A DNA stretch of 64,000 nucleotides from positions 186,001 through 250,000 of the forward strand of contig CAVVIT010000011.1 of NCBI GenBank assembly GCA_963748405.1, in the 5' to 3' direction. The first letter of the stretch is position 1; each line of letters starts with the position of its first letter. Source of the DNA: Fen-1273 sp963748405 (lineage in GTDB: Bacteria > Bacteroidota > Ignavibacteria > UBA10030 > UBA6906). The notes below the pieces were generated by a model, which saw nothing but the letters and a program-made list of their open reading frames with translations, was not told where the DNA came from and ran no database searches. Position numbers and translations under genes: made by a program. This document shows positions 31,149 to 39,723 of the stretch, piece after piece.

Positions 31149-32492
31149 ATGAACACCGCGGAACTCATCCGGAAGAAACGGGACGGTGGGTCGCTGACCC
31201 GGGCGGAGATCGAATCGCTGCTGGGCGGGTACGTCAGGGGCGACGTGCCCGACTACCAGATGTCCGCGTTCCTGATGGCCGTCTTCTACCGGGGAATGAG
31301 CAGGGAAGAAACCGCGTGTTTCACGGACGTCATGCTCCGATCCGGCACTGTCGTGGACCTCTCGTCCGTTCCGGGACGGAAGGTCGACAAGCACTCCACG
31401 GGGGGAGTCGGGGACAAGGTGTCGCTCATCCTTGCCCCGATGGTCGCTGCGTGCGGCGTGGCCGTCCCGATGATCTCGGGGAGAGGACTGGGGCACACGG
31501 GAGGGACGCTCGACAAGCTCGAATCGATTCCCGGGTTCCGGACCGCACTGACGGTGGCGGAATACAGGAACGTGATCCTCGAGACCGGGCTTGTCCTGAG
31601 CGGCCAGACGGCGGAAATCGCGCCGGCGGACCGCCGGATGTACGCGCTGCGCGACGTCACCTCGACGGTGGAATCGATCCCCCTGATCGCCGGGAGCATC
31701 ATGAGCAAGAAGCTCGCCGAGGGGATCGATGCACTTGTCCTCGACGTGAAGACCGGCAGCGGCGCGTTCATGAAGTCATACGATGATTCCGTTGCGCTTG
31801 CCGCCGCCCTGGTGGATATCGGGGAAGGCTGCGGGAAAGAGACGGTGGCGTTCATCACCGGCATGGACCAGCCGCTGGGGATGATGATCGGCAACTGGCT
31901 CGAGGTCGTCGAGTCGGTCGAGTGCCTGAAAGGGAAGAACGTTCCGGACCTCATGGAGCTCACATACGTCCTGGGGGGGGCGATGGTCCGGCTCGGCGGC
32001 AAAGCCGCGACGATCGCCGAAGGCATTGCGCTCTGCCGCTCGGCAATCTGGTCGGGGAAGGCGTACGAGAAATTTCTACAGATCGTGGAACGGCAGGGGG
32101 GGGATATTGCCTGCATACGGGAGCCCGCCCGCTATCCGGTCTCGAAATTCTCCGTCGACGTCCGGGCCTCCCGGTCGGGCTATGTCACGGACTTCGCGAC
32201 GCGGCACATCGGCGTGCTGGCGGTGGAGCTGGGCGCCGGAAGGCTCACGGTGGAAGACCCGATTGACCCGAAAGCGGGGATCATTCTTGCCAGAAAAACC
32301 GGGGACAGGGTCGAAAAGAACGACCTGATCGCGGTGATCAGGACCGACAGGGGGGATGCCGCCCGGCGGTGCGCGGAACAGTTTTCTTCGTTCGTGACGA
32401 TCGGTGATTCGCCCCCCCCGCCCCGAAGTTGCGTAAAATCGACAGTCGACAAAAACGGTGTGAGCGCATGGACCACACCCGCGGCATATTGA
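31149..32492 (+). CDS. pdp: Pyrimidine-nucleoside / thymidine phosphorylase
   Basis: 447 residues. Cleaves pyrimidine nucleosides with phosphate. Family signature SGRGLGHTGGTLDKLESIPG near residue 110, phosphate-binding region KHSTGGVGDK, and LDVKTGSGAFMK. The last roughly 25 residues are a low-complexity tail (SPPPPRSC onward). The stop overlaps the -35 box of the ferredoxin promoter. Confidence 0.94.
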   Translation: MNTAELIRKKRDGGSLTRAEIESLLGGYVRGDVPDYQMSAFLMAVFYRGMSREETACFTDVMLRSGTVVDLSSVPGRKVDKHSTGGVGDKVSLILAPMVAACGVAVPMISGRGLGHTGGTLDKLESIPGFRTALTVAEYRNVILETGLVLSGQTAEIAPADRRMYALRDVTSTVESIPLIAGSIMSKKLAEGIDALVLDVKTGSGAFMKSYDDSVALAAALVDIGEGCGKETVAFITGMDQPLGMMIGNWLEVVESVECLKGKNVPDLMELTYVLGGAMVRLGGKAATIAEGIALCRSAIWSGKAYEKFLQIVERQGGDIACIREPARYPVSKFSVDVRASRSGYVTDFATRHIGVLAVELGAGRLTVEDPIDPKAGIILARKTGDRVEKNDLIAVIRTDRGDAARRCAEQFSSFVTIGDSPPPPRSCVKSTVDKNGVSAWTTPAAY

Positions 32493-32516
32493 CAATATGA
32501 AGAAAAATCTTATATT
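32489..32516 (+). promoter_or_regulatory. Strong vegetative promoter of the ferredoxin gene
   Basis: TTGACA, 16-base spacer, TATATT; consensus -35 and near-consensus -10. The predicted start is near 32524, about 22 bases before the ATG. Confidence 0.75.
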
Positions 32517-32536
32517 CTGAACAATTTTTCGTTCAG
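32517..32536 (+). promoter_or_regulatory. Inverted repeat between promoter and ribosome-binding site
   Basis: CTGAAC and GTTCAG arms around an AATTTTTC loop, directly after the -10 box and abutting GGAGAGG. It could be an operator at the start site or a small RNA hairpin next to the Shine-Dalgarno sequence. The arm sequence resembles the CTGAA/TTCAG palindrome at 14014. Confidence 0.5.
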
Positions 32537-32545
32537 GAGAGGAAT

Positions 32546-32983
32546 ATGCCCGTCGTAACGTTCTACAACGAACACCGTTCCGTTGATGCCGAACCCGGTT
32601 CCAACCTCCGGCTTCTCATGAAGAAGACCGGTGTCTCTCCGTACAGGGGGCTTGACAGCCTTCTGAACTGCAGGGGGCACAATTTCTGCGGCACATGCGC
32701 CGTGGAAATCGTGGACGGCAAGGGGGCCCCGCCAAGGACGCGCGAGGAAGAAGGCACGCTCTCGGGGAACCTGGCGGTGGCCCATCGCGTGGAAAAAAAC
32801 ATCCGGCTCTCGTGTCAGACCACCGTCACGGGGGACATGGTCGTCAGGACCCATCCGGAACGCCCGGTCGATGCCGCGGAAACAAAGCAGAGGGTTGCCC
32901 TTCTGGGGATCGCGGCGGCGTTCACGCTGGTCTTCCTCGGGATGTTCGGTGTCCTCTTCTTCGACATGATCAAGAGGTTCTGA
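32546..32983 (+). CDS. Membrane-anchored [2Fe-2S] ferredoxin
   Basis: 145 residues. The N-terminal 100 residues form a plant-type [2Fe-2S] domain with Cys42, Cys48, Cys51 and Cys90. Residues about 116-138 are a single hydrophobic helix, followed by a short basic end (IKRF), so the iron-sulfur domain should face the cytoplasm. GGAGAGGA precedes the ATG. The redox partner is unknown. It has its own strong promoter and stands apart from the nucleotide genes. Confidence 0.85.
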   Translation: MPVVTFYNEHRSVDAEPGSNLRLLMKKTGVSPYRGLDSLLNCRGHNFCGTCAVEIVDGKGAPPRTREEEGTLSGNLAVAHRVEKNIRLSCQTTVTGDMVVRTHPERPVDAAETKQRVALLGIAAAFTLVFLGMFGVLFFDMIKRF

Positions 32984-33005
32984 TCTGCCGGAGAACCGCC
33001 AAACG

Positions 33006-33773
33006 TCATCTGGCCAGGACGCGCACCATGGCCTCGTGGATCGCCCCGTTCGAAGCGACGATCTTCCTTCCGTAGATGTCGAGGGGTGCGCCGTCGAAAT
33101 TGCTCACTTTTCCCCCCGCCTCCGCCACGAGGAGTATCCCGGCGGCCATGTCCCACGGGTGCAGGTTCACCTCCCAGAATCCGTCGAGCCGCCCCGCGGC
33201 GACGTAACAGAGGTCCAGCGCCGCGGACCCGAATCTCCGGATCCCCTGCGCCTCCATGAGGAAGTCGACGAAGTGCTCGACCGCGTGATCGGGATTCTTC
33301 GCAATGTCGTACGGAAAACCGGTCATCAGCAGGCTGTCGATGAGCTTCCCCGTCGTCGAGACGCTCATCCTCCGCCCGTTCATGTACGCCCCCTTCCCCT
33401 TTTCCGCGGTGTACAGGACGTCCTGGTTCGGGTCGTAGACGACGCCGGCGATGATCTCCCCTTGGTGTTCGATGCCGATCGTGACGCAGAAGACGGGGAG
33501 CCCGTGAAGGAAATTCGTCGTGCCGTCGAGGGGGTCAATGATCCACTTGTACTCGGCGTCGGGGCTGCTGGCGCCGCTCTCCTCGGCGAGTATCCCGTGC
33601 GCGGGGAAGTGCCGCCTGATAATGCTGATGATGCGCTCTTCGGCCCCCCTGTCGATTTCCGACACGAGGTTCCGCTCCTCCCCCTCCTTGATCTCGACCC
33701 GCCTGACCCTGCCGACGCTGTACCGGAGGAACATTCCCGCTTCGCGGGCCGCTTCGATTGCGACGTTGATCAT
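33006..33773 (-). CDS. suhB: Inositol-monophosphatase family protein
   Basis: 255 residues. Metal-binding motifs: EESG, IIDPLDGTTNFLHGLP (motif A) and the C-terminal WDMAAGILLVAEAGG (motif B). This family removes phosphate from inositol phosphates or related compounds. The ATG at 33773 is chosen because typical homologs begin with a short helix before the core. Convergent with the ferredoxin gene. Confidence 0.93.
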   Translation of the reverse strand: MINVAIEAAREAGMFLRYSVGRVRRVEIKEGEERNLVSEIDRGAEERIISIIRRHFPAHGILAEESGASSPDAEYKWIIDPLDGTTNFLHGLPVFCVTIGIEHQGEIIAGVVYDPNQDVLYTAEKGKGAYMNGRRMSVSTTGKLIDSLLMTGFPYDIAKNPDHAVEHFVDFLMEAQGIRRFGSAALDLCYVAAGRLDGFWEVNLHPWDMAAGILLVAEAGGKVSNFDGAPLDIYGRKIVASNGAIHEAMVRVLAR

Positions 33774-33894
33774 GGTGTCCCGTGTCTCCCGTTTGATGGA
33801 CCATGATAGCAAAAAGCGCGGAGGAATTCCACGGTTTTGTTTCTCTCAAGCGATTTCACTAGGTTATGCGCGGTCTCACAGCCACGGAGCAGCC

Positions 33895-34596
33895 ATGCGT
33901 CACGTCCAGATCTCTCTCCTCTGTCTCGTTCTCCTCGCCGGATGTTCCGGAGGCGATCGGCAGCCCTCGGGCCGCGTGCCCCTGCGCATCGACGATTGCG
34001 CCATACGCGTTGCCGCTTTCCCGGGACGTTCCTACATGCAGTCGGACCGGGAGGGGGCGTTCCTCACCGGGAGCGTCGGGGGGAGCGGCGACGGCGACAT
34101 GCTGTCGGTGGCCGGGACCGACGTCGTCAGGGGAATCCGCGTGGAACGTCCGGAGGGAGTCCTTGTTCCCGGCGCGCTCGACTCGGCGCTCATACGCCCC
34201 TATGAGACGATCAGGTACTACCGCGGCGGAATTTCCGTCGCTCTTGCAGGGCTCGAAGGCTGCGGGGGACCCGACGTGCACGGGTTCGTCGTCCGTGTGA
34301 AGGCCCCGCATGCGGGCCGGACGATTCTCCACGTGACCCCCGGCCCGGGCAGTCCCCTCGCTTCCGCAGATCGCGCCTGGGGCTGGAAGCTCGCCGGAGG
34401 GGGAACGCTGTGCGCCGCCGCCGGCGGGCAGGGGGTGCCGGTCGTGGACGGTGTGTCGGTCGACGGTGACTCGGGTGCGACGTTTCTTGTGTGCACGTTC
34501 CCCGCCGCGGGGGGGAGAGGGGAACCGCCGCGCGCCTGCTCGGCGGTCTGGATTCGCTTCTCGCGTCGCGGCGCGCGCGCATGCAGAATCTCCTGA
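33895..34596 (+). CDS. Debranching-enzyme-like lipoprotein, N-terminal part (frameshifted)
   Basis: An N-terminal lipoprotein signal (CLVLLAGCSGG) is followed by a beta-rich region of about 190 residues. True homology ends around FPAAGG (near 34509); the last roughly 27 residues to the stop at 34596 are read in the wrong frame. Adding one G to the seven-G run at 34509-34515 joins it smoothly to the next reading frame. Together they form one protein of about 727 residues, a surface lipoprotein with a beta N-domain and an alpha/alpha barrel. The break is either a sequencing or assembly error or a genuine mutation. Confidence 0.7.
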   Translation: MRHVQISLLCLVLLAGCSGGDRQPSGRVPLRIDDCAIRVAAFPGRSYMQSDREGAFLTGSVGGSGDGDMLSVAGTDVVRGIRVERPEGVLVPGALDSALIRPYETIRYYRGGISVALAGLEGCGGPDVHGFVVRVKAPHAGRTILHVTPGPGSPLASADRAWGWKLAGGGTLCAAAGGQGVPVVDGVSVDGDSGATFLVCTFPAAGGRGEPPRACSAVWIRFSRRGARACRIS

Positions 34597-36080
34597 ACGC
34601 CTCGTATTTCCGGACGTCCGACGACACGCTGGACAGGGCCGTCCGCTGGATGATCCTCGGGCTCGACGGGCTGATGGTGAACCGCAGCGACACGTTCGCG
34701 GTGGCGGGACTTCCCTGGGACGGCTCGATCGACGTACGGGACAATGCGCAGTCGATCGCCGGGCTCGGTCTCGCCACGGGAGATTACTCCCGCACCGCGT
34801 CGATTCTCCGTTCGCTCGCGCACTACCAGGATACGCTCCCGAAGAGCGCGTCCTTCGGGCGGATTCCCGACAGGGTCACGGCCGGCCGTCCTTCGTACGG
34901 CGGGGCGGACGTGACGCCGTGGTTCGTGCGGGAGTTGTACGAGCAGGTCGTGAACACCGACGACACGCTGCTCGTCCGCACGCTCTATCCGCTCGTCGTG
35001 CGGAGCATCGACGGCACGCTCAGGACGCACGCCGACAGGTTCAATCTCCTCGTGCACGGACCCCGCGAGACGTGGATGAAGACCGTGGCCCGGGGAAACA
35101 GGGCGGCCGAGATACAGGTCTCCTGGTATTTCCAGCAGCTCATCGGCAGGTTCGTCGCTTCCTACCTGGGCGACACGATCGCCTCCCGCAGGTGGGGAGA
35201 TCTTCCGGAGAAGACGGCGAGGAATTTCACGGCCCTGTTTGCGGACACCGCCGCCCACACGATTGCGGACCACCTGGAAGCGGACGGCTCCCGGTCCCCC
35301 GAGATCCGGCCGAACGGCGTCATGTGCCTCGAGATGCTCGACGAGGAGGCGATGCGGCACGGCGTGACGCGCGCGGCGGTGGCGGGACTCTTCACCCCCG
35401 CCGGCATCCGCACGCTCGCCCCTTCCGATCCGCGCTTCCGGTCGTCGCCGGGGAGTCCCGGCGCGGAATACAACGGTCCGGTCTGGACCTGGCTTGCGGG
35501 ACCCGTGTGTTACGCGCTCACGCGGTACGACAGGCAGGACGTCAGTTACCCGCTCACGAAGGCGATGGCCCTGACGGCGCTCGACAGCGGCATGGCCGGG
35601 ACGCTTCCCGCGATCGCCGGCGGTCCGAACGACGGGCCCCGGGCGTCGCTCACCGGGATGGCCGAATTCGTGCGCACGATGTACCAGGATTATTTCGGCG
35701 TCCGCTTCGACCTCGCCTCGGGGACATGCGTTCTCCAGCCCCGGCTCCCGGCATCCCTCACGCTGGTGCAGTTCACGACGTATGCGGGGGACGTTCCCGT
35801 GGAAGTGGAGTACAGGAAGGGACCGGATAACACGCGGCTCTACCTCAATGCCCCCGCGCTCCCCAAAGAGATGAAGGTGAGCCTCCTCTGGATGATGGAC
35901 AACGGGGACGCGTGGCGCGGCACGTTCCGCCTGCAGGGGGGGACCCCGGTGGCGATCGTTCTCGGAGACGACGATGCGGTCATCTACAGGGGAGAGAGCC
36001 GCGGCGAGTTCGAAGGGAAGAGGAAGTTGAAGGGATTCTCGCGCAGGGCGGAGTCGTTCGACCTTTCGCCCGCTCCGTAG
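34491..36080 (+). CDS. Debranching-enzyme-like lipoprotein, C-terminal (alpha/alpha)6 barrel part
   Basis: About 525 residues resembling the catalytic domain of amylo-alpha-1,6-glucosidase-type proteins: WDGSIDVRDNAQSIAGLGLATGDY, GRIPDRVTAG, ETWMKT, and EYNGPVWTWLAGP near the C-terminus. Candidate acid residues are in WDGSIDVRD and MKT-adjacent positions, but I cannot assign catalysis with certainty. The coordinate start is the frame opening; the biological start is in the upstream fragment, with the frame change at the G7 run. The stop lies inside a hairpin shared with hflX. Confidence 0.75.
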   Translation: MHVPRRGGERGTAARLLGGLDSLLASRRARMQNLLNASYFRTSDDTLDRAVRWMILGLDGLMVNRSDTFAVAGLPWDGSIDVRDNAQSIAGLGLATGDYSRTASILRSLAHYQDTLPKSASFGRIPDRVTAGRPSYGGADVTPWFVRELYEQVVNTDDTLLVRTLYPLVVRSIDGTLRTHADRFNLLVHGPRETWMKTVARGNRAAEIQVSWYFQQLIGRFVASYLGDTIASRRWGDLPEKTARNFTALFADTAAHTIADHLEADGSRSPEIRPNGVMCLEMLDEEAMRHGVTRAAVAGLFTPAGIRTLAPSDPRFRSSPGSPGAEYNGPVWTWLAGPVCYALTRYDRQDVSYPLTKAMALTALDSGMAGTLPAIAGGPNDGPRASLTGMAEFVRTMYQDYFGVRFDLASGTCVLQPRLPASLTLVQFTTYAGDVPVEVEYRKGPDNTRLYLNAPALPKEMKVSLLWMMDNGDAWRGTFRLQGGTPVAIVLGDDDAVIYRGESRGEFEGKRKLKGFSRRAESFDLSPAP

Positions 36081-36105
36081 GAGGCTCCCCTCCGGGGGGG
36101 CCTAC
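36077..36105. terminator. Bidirectional hairpin between convergent genes
   Basis: GTAGG and CCTAC arms enclose an inner TCCCC/GGGGG stem. The hairpin contains both stop codons of the converging genes. There is no clear T-tract on either side. Confidence 0.5.
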
Positions 36106-37394
36106 GTGCGGTGCGCCCCCCCCTTCCGGCGCGCGGCGAGGGACTTCTTGAGCTGCTCGAGCCGCGTTCTGTTCATCCGCACGCGGAGCGTGATCCCCTC
36201 CCCGTCGTAGCGTTCCTCGAGGACCTCGCCGTGCTCGTGCACGCGCGAGACCATGTCGTACTCCGACTGGGCGAGCGTCAGCGTCTCCTCCGCGACGGTT
36301 CCCTCGAGAAGCGCAACAAGGGCATCGGAGAGGGCGGACATGTTGATCCCCCGCTGCGCGGAGATGCACACGGGGTTCTCGAACGAGGCGCCTGCGCGGG
36401 CGAGGATGTTCCTGTTCCCCAGGACGTCGACCTTATTGAACGCCATCACCGTCGGCTTCCCCTGCGCGCCGATATCCTCGAGAGTCTCGTTGACGACGGC
36501 GATCTGCTCTTCGAAGAGCGGATGGCTGACGTCGACCACGTGGAGCAGGATGTCGGCCTCCCTCACCTCGTCGAGCGTGCTCTTGAACGACGCGACGAGA
36601 TTATGGGGGAGCTTGCGTATGAACCCGACCGTGTCGGAGAGGAGTATCCGGTGGGCCGGGGTGAGGTTGACGAGGCGCACCGTGGAATCCAGCGTGGCGA
36701 AGAGCCGGTCTTCCGCCACCACGCCCGCGCCCGAAAACCAGTTGAGCAGCGTCGATTTTCCCGCGTTCGTGTACCCGACGAGCGCCACGCGCGGGAATTG
36801 CTCTCTTCCCCTGCGCTGGACCTCCCGTTCCTTGCCGATCTCCCGGATCTTCGCGCTCAGGTGCGCAATCCGCGTCCGTATCGCGCGCCGGTCGGTTTCG
36901 ATCTGCGTTTCTCCCGGGCCCTTCGTCCCGATGCCGCCGAATTGTTTCGAAAGGTGCGTCCACTGCCGTGTGAGGCGGGGGAGCATGTACTGGAGCTGGG
37001 CGAGCTCCACCTGGGTCTTCGCCTCGTTGGACCGCGCGCGCGAGGCGAAGATGTCGAGAATGATGCCGCTCCTGTCGATGATCTTGCACTTGATGAGCTT
37101 CTCCAGGTTCCGTACCTGAACGGCGGAAAGGTCGTCGTCGAAGATGATGATGTCGATCCCCTTCTCCTCCGCAAGATAGGAAAGCTCCTCGGCCTTTCCC
37201 TTCCCGATGAAGAAGGCGGCGTTCACCGAGTGGCGGACCTGGAGCATCTTGTGCACGACCTCCGCACCCGCGGAGTCCGCGAGCCGGGCGAGCTCTTCGA
37301 GATAGTCCTCGACCTGTCCGCGGCGCTCCGATGGCGTCGCGACCCCCACGAGGATAGCCCGTTCGTGCGTCCCGGTCTTTATCGTGTTCATCAT
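36102..37394 (-). CDS. hflX: Ribosome-associated GTPase HflX
   Basis: 430 residues. N-terminal HflX domain (QVRHSVNAAFFIGKGKAEEL, IIFDDDLSAVQ), linker with GPGETQIETDRR, then a GTPase domain: GYTNAGKSTL (G1), DTVGF (G3) and NKVD (G4). HflX splits stalled or hibernating ribosomes. The start is ATGATG at 37394, with AGGAGG upstream, overlapping the preceding gene's stop by 4 bases. Confidence 0.95.
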   Translation of the reverse strand: MMNTIKTGTHERAILVGVATPSERRGQVEDYLEELARLADSAGAEVVHKMLQVRHSVNAAFFIGKGKAEELSYLAEEKGIDIIIFDDDLSAVQVRNLEKLIKCKIIDRSGIILDIFASRARSNEAKTQVELAQLQYMLPRLTRQWTHLSKQFGGIGTKGPGETQIETDRRAIRTRIAHLSAKIREIGKEREVQRRGREQFPRVALVGYTNAGKSTLLNWFSGAGVVAEDRLFATLDSTVRLVNLTPAHRILLSDTVGFIRKLPHNLVASFKSTLDEVREADILLHVVDVSHPLFEEQIAVVNETLEDIGAQGKPTVMAFNKVDVLGNRNILARAGASFENPVCISAQRGINMSALSDALVALLEGTVAEETLTLAQSEYDMVSRVHEHGEVLEERYDGEGITLRVRMNRTRLEQLKKSLAARRKGGAHRT

Positions 37395-39562
37395 GCCCCG
37401 GCGCCTCCTTCCGCTGTTCCCGCGGCGCGTCCCACCGCCATTTCGGCGATCGCAAGCACGAGCGCCAGCAGGACGAAATCCCTCCACACTTCGACCCCGT
37501 ACCTGCTCTCCCGGACGGCCTGTGCGGCGCGGTCCGGTCCGGTCGCGTGCACCCGTGCCGGCTCGATGCCGGCCGCGGCACCGAATGCGGCGACGTCCGC
37601 GTCCGTCGCCGTGCGCAGATCGCTCTCCTCCGGGGAGATGTTGACCGCCGCTCCCGCAATGTCCCGGGTCCGGTCGGCTCCGCCGCGGGCGTCGCGCGCG
37701 AGCATGTAGACTCCCGGTTCGCCTGCGGCGCCGCCGCTGAATCGCGCCGTCCCTTCGCCGGGACGGAACGCGGGGACGACTTTCGTCGTGCGGCCGTCGG
37801 GCGAGGTGATCGTGTACGTATCCCTGTCCGTGAACGTGCGGAGCCTGGCGGAAAACGAAAGAGGGTCGCCCGGCTCGAGAGAGCCGTGCCCGGCGCCGGG
37901 CGATCCCGTGTAGGCAATTCCCCGGTGGAGGATCGGGGCGAAGAGCCCCTTCAAGGGGAAATCGGACCACGCTGTCCCGGCCTCGACGGCAAATGCGAGA
38001 ACGCGGCCGGATCCCGCGGCGTAATCGACGAGGAACGGGAAGCCGTTCGTCATGCCGATGACCCGCGCCCCTTTCTCCCCGGCGGCCAGGGGGAGCGCCG
38101 TCTGAATCCGGGGGGACTCGATCCCGCTCCCTCCCCGTCGCGGACCTTTTCCCGACTCGAACAGTCCTTCAAACAGGGGGTGTGCGTCGTCGACGGAAGA
38201 AAAGGATATGAAGCTCCCGGCCGGAGCGGTGACGGCGGGGCCGGGCGGGACAGGCAGGGCGAGCTCCCTGAATATGGCCGCGTCCCGGGGACCGGCGGCA
38301 TCATGCGGGAAGAGGATGAGTCCTCCCCCGTCCCTGACGAATTGCGCCACCTTTCGGGCCGCGGAAGAGGTGAGGTCTTCGAACCCGCACATGACGATGA
38401 CATCGACATGGGCAATGTCCGCGGAGACGAGTTCCGTGTTCGTCGTCTGTGCGGCGGACATGCCCCCGGCGACGAGCGAATCCCCTCCGAGCGTAAGTGC
38501 CAGTGCGGCAAGGCGCGTCGAGGGGGGGTCCGGACCCGTCAGGAGGACCGTGATATGCTCGGGGACATCGAGGACAAAGGCGTACGTGTTGTCGTCGTCG
38601 AGCGCGTCGTCCTCGGTCTTCACCGCGCAGGCGAGTATCCCCTTCCGTTTCACGGCGAAGGAAAAGACCGGCCTGACCTCGCCGCGGGGAGGGATCGACA
38701 CCGACTGCTGGGCGACCCGCGTTCCGGCCGCGTACAGGCTCACGACGGACTCCCGCACCGGCTCGTTCCCTTCGTTGCGTATGTGCGCACGGAACTGCGC
38801 GGGCCTCCCCTGCGCCACGATCCTTGTCAGCACTTCTCCTCCGGTGATTCCCGTGTTTTCCCGGGCGAGGGGTGGGGAAAAGCAGAGGAAGAGCCCGGCG
38901 TGCGGGTCGAGGACGCTTCCCGAGTCCGCCCCCGGCGTTCCGTGCCTGAGCTGCGTTGCCTGGCCGTCGCTGACGAAGATCACTTCGCGGTTCGCGTCGG
39001 GCGACGCAGCGATGAGCGGCCGGACCGAGCGCAACGCCGCCGCCAGCGGCACGCTCACGGGAGAAGTCGAGAGGCGCCCGAGCGCTTCCCGTGCCGACCG
39101 GGGCGTCCGCGGTGAAGGGAGCGGACTTCCCGGGCGCAGACCCGAGAGTCCGACGAGATAGAGCCTGTCGCCGTCGGAAGCGATGTCGATGAGGCCGGAA
39201 GCGGCACCGAGGGCCCGCGCGAACGCCGTGCCCCGTTCGTCGTGCACGTTCATGCTCGGCGAATCGTCGACGACGATGACCATTGTGCTCGACGCTCCCG
39301 GGCTTGCGAATCCGCCGAACCGGAAATTGAGCGTGGGGCGTGCGAAGGCAAGAACCAGTGCGGCAATGAGAAGCGTGCGGAGCACGAGAAGAAGGATCTG
39401 TCGTATCCGGAGCCGCCGCATGGACGTCTTCTGCAGCTCCTTCAGAAAACGGACGGAGCTGAACTCAACGGTGCGGAGTTTGCGCAGATTCAGGAGATGG
39501 AGGAGGACGGGGATGGAGGCGGCGGCGAGACCGAAGAGAACAAATGGATTCAGAAATGTCAT
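37391..39562 (-). CDS. BatA-like membrane protein with N-terminal BatA domain and VWA domain
   Basis: 723 residues. It begins with the BatA N-terminal domain (FLNPFVLFGLAAASIPVLLHLLNLRK) and a second helix (QILLLVLRTLLIAALVLAFA). A von Willebrand A domain follows with MIDAS DDSPS. A long region resembling a glutamine-amidotransferase-like fold comes next, and a C-terminal hydrophobic helix (WRDFVLLALVLAIAEM). Such proteins are common in Bacteroidota beside other Bat genes; none are seen here. The ATG at 39562 is preferred over TTG at 39565. Confidence 0.85.
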   Translation of the reverse strand: MTFLNPFVLFGLAAASIPVLLHLLNLRKLRTVEFSSVRFLKELQKTSMRRLRIRQILLLVLRTLLIAALVLAFARPTLNFRFGGFASPGASSTMVIVVDDSPSMNVHDERGTAFARALGAASGLIDIASDGDRLYLVGLSGLRPGSPLPSPRTPRSAREALGRLSTSPVSVPLAAALRSVRPLIAASPDANREVIFVSDGQATQLRHGTPGADSGSVLDPHAGLFLCFSPPLARENTGITGGEVLTRIVAQGRPAQFRAHIRNEGNEPVRESVVSLYAAGTRVAQQSVSIPPRGEVRPVFSFAVKRKGILACAVKTEDDALDDDNTYAFVLDVPEHITVLLTGPDPPSTRLAALALTLGGDSLVAGGMSAAQTTNTELVSADIAHVDVIVMCGFEDLTSSAARKVAQFVRDGGGLILFPHDAAGPRDAAIFRELALPVPPGPAVTAPAGSFISFSSVDDAHPLFEGLFESGKGPRRGGSGIESPRIQTALPLAAGEKGARVIGMTNGFPFLVDYAAGSGRVLAFAVEAGTAWSDFPLKGLFAPILHRGIAYTGSPGAGHGSLEPGDPLSFSARLRTFTDRDTYTITSPDGRTTKVVPAFRPGEGTARFSGGAAGEPGVYMLARDARGGADRTRDIAGAAVNISPEESDLRTATDADVAAFGAAAGIEPARVHATGPDRAAQAVRESRYGVEVWRDFVLLALVLAIAEMAVGRAAGTAEGGAGA

Positions 39563-39599
39563 CAAAGGAAACTTTCAAAAAAGTTAACAGAAAAGCAAC

Positions 39600-39628
39600 T
39601 TGACATTGCTCCCCCGTTGGGATATATT
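39600..39628 (+). promoter_or_regulatory. Promoter of the surface-protein gene cluster
   Basis: TTGACA, 17-base spacer, TATATT: perfect -35 and near-perfect -10. The predicted start is near 39635, leaving a leader of about 90 bases before the first ATG. Confidence 0.75.
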
Positions 39629-39723
39629 TATCGCAGGGTTTCAGCCCTGCCGGCCAGTTTACTCCAGCGCTCTTCCCAGCTGTCCTTTCACTCAACGTCA
39701 TTCGTCATTCCCATCATACGAGC

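Noticed and set aside
34509..34515. Programmed frameshift at the G7 run
   Set aside because: No stimulatory structure or family precedent for frameshifting is visible. Error, mutation or slippage variation is simpler.
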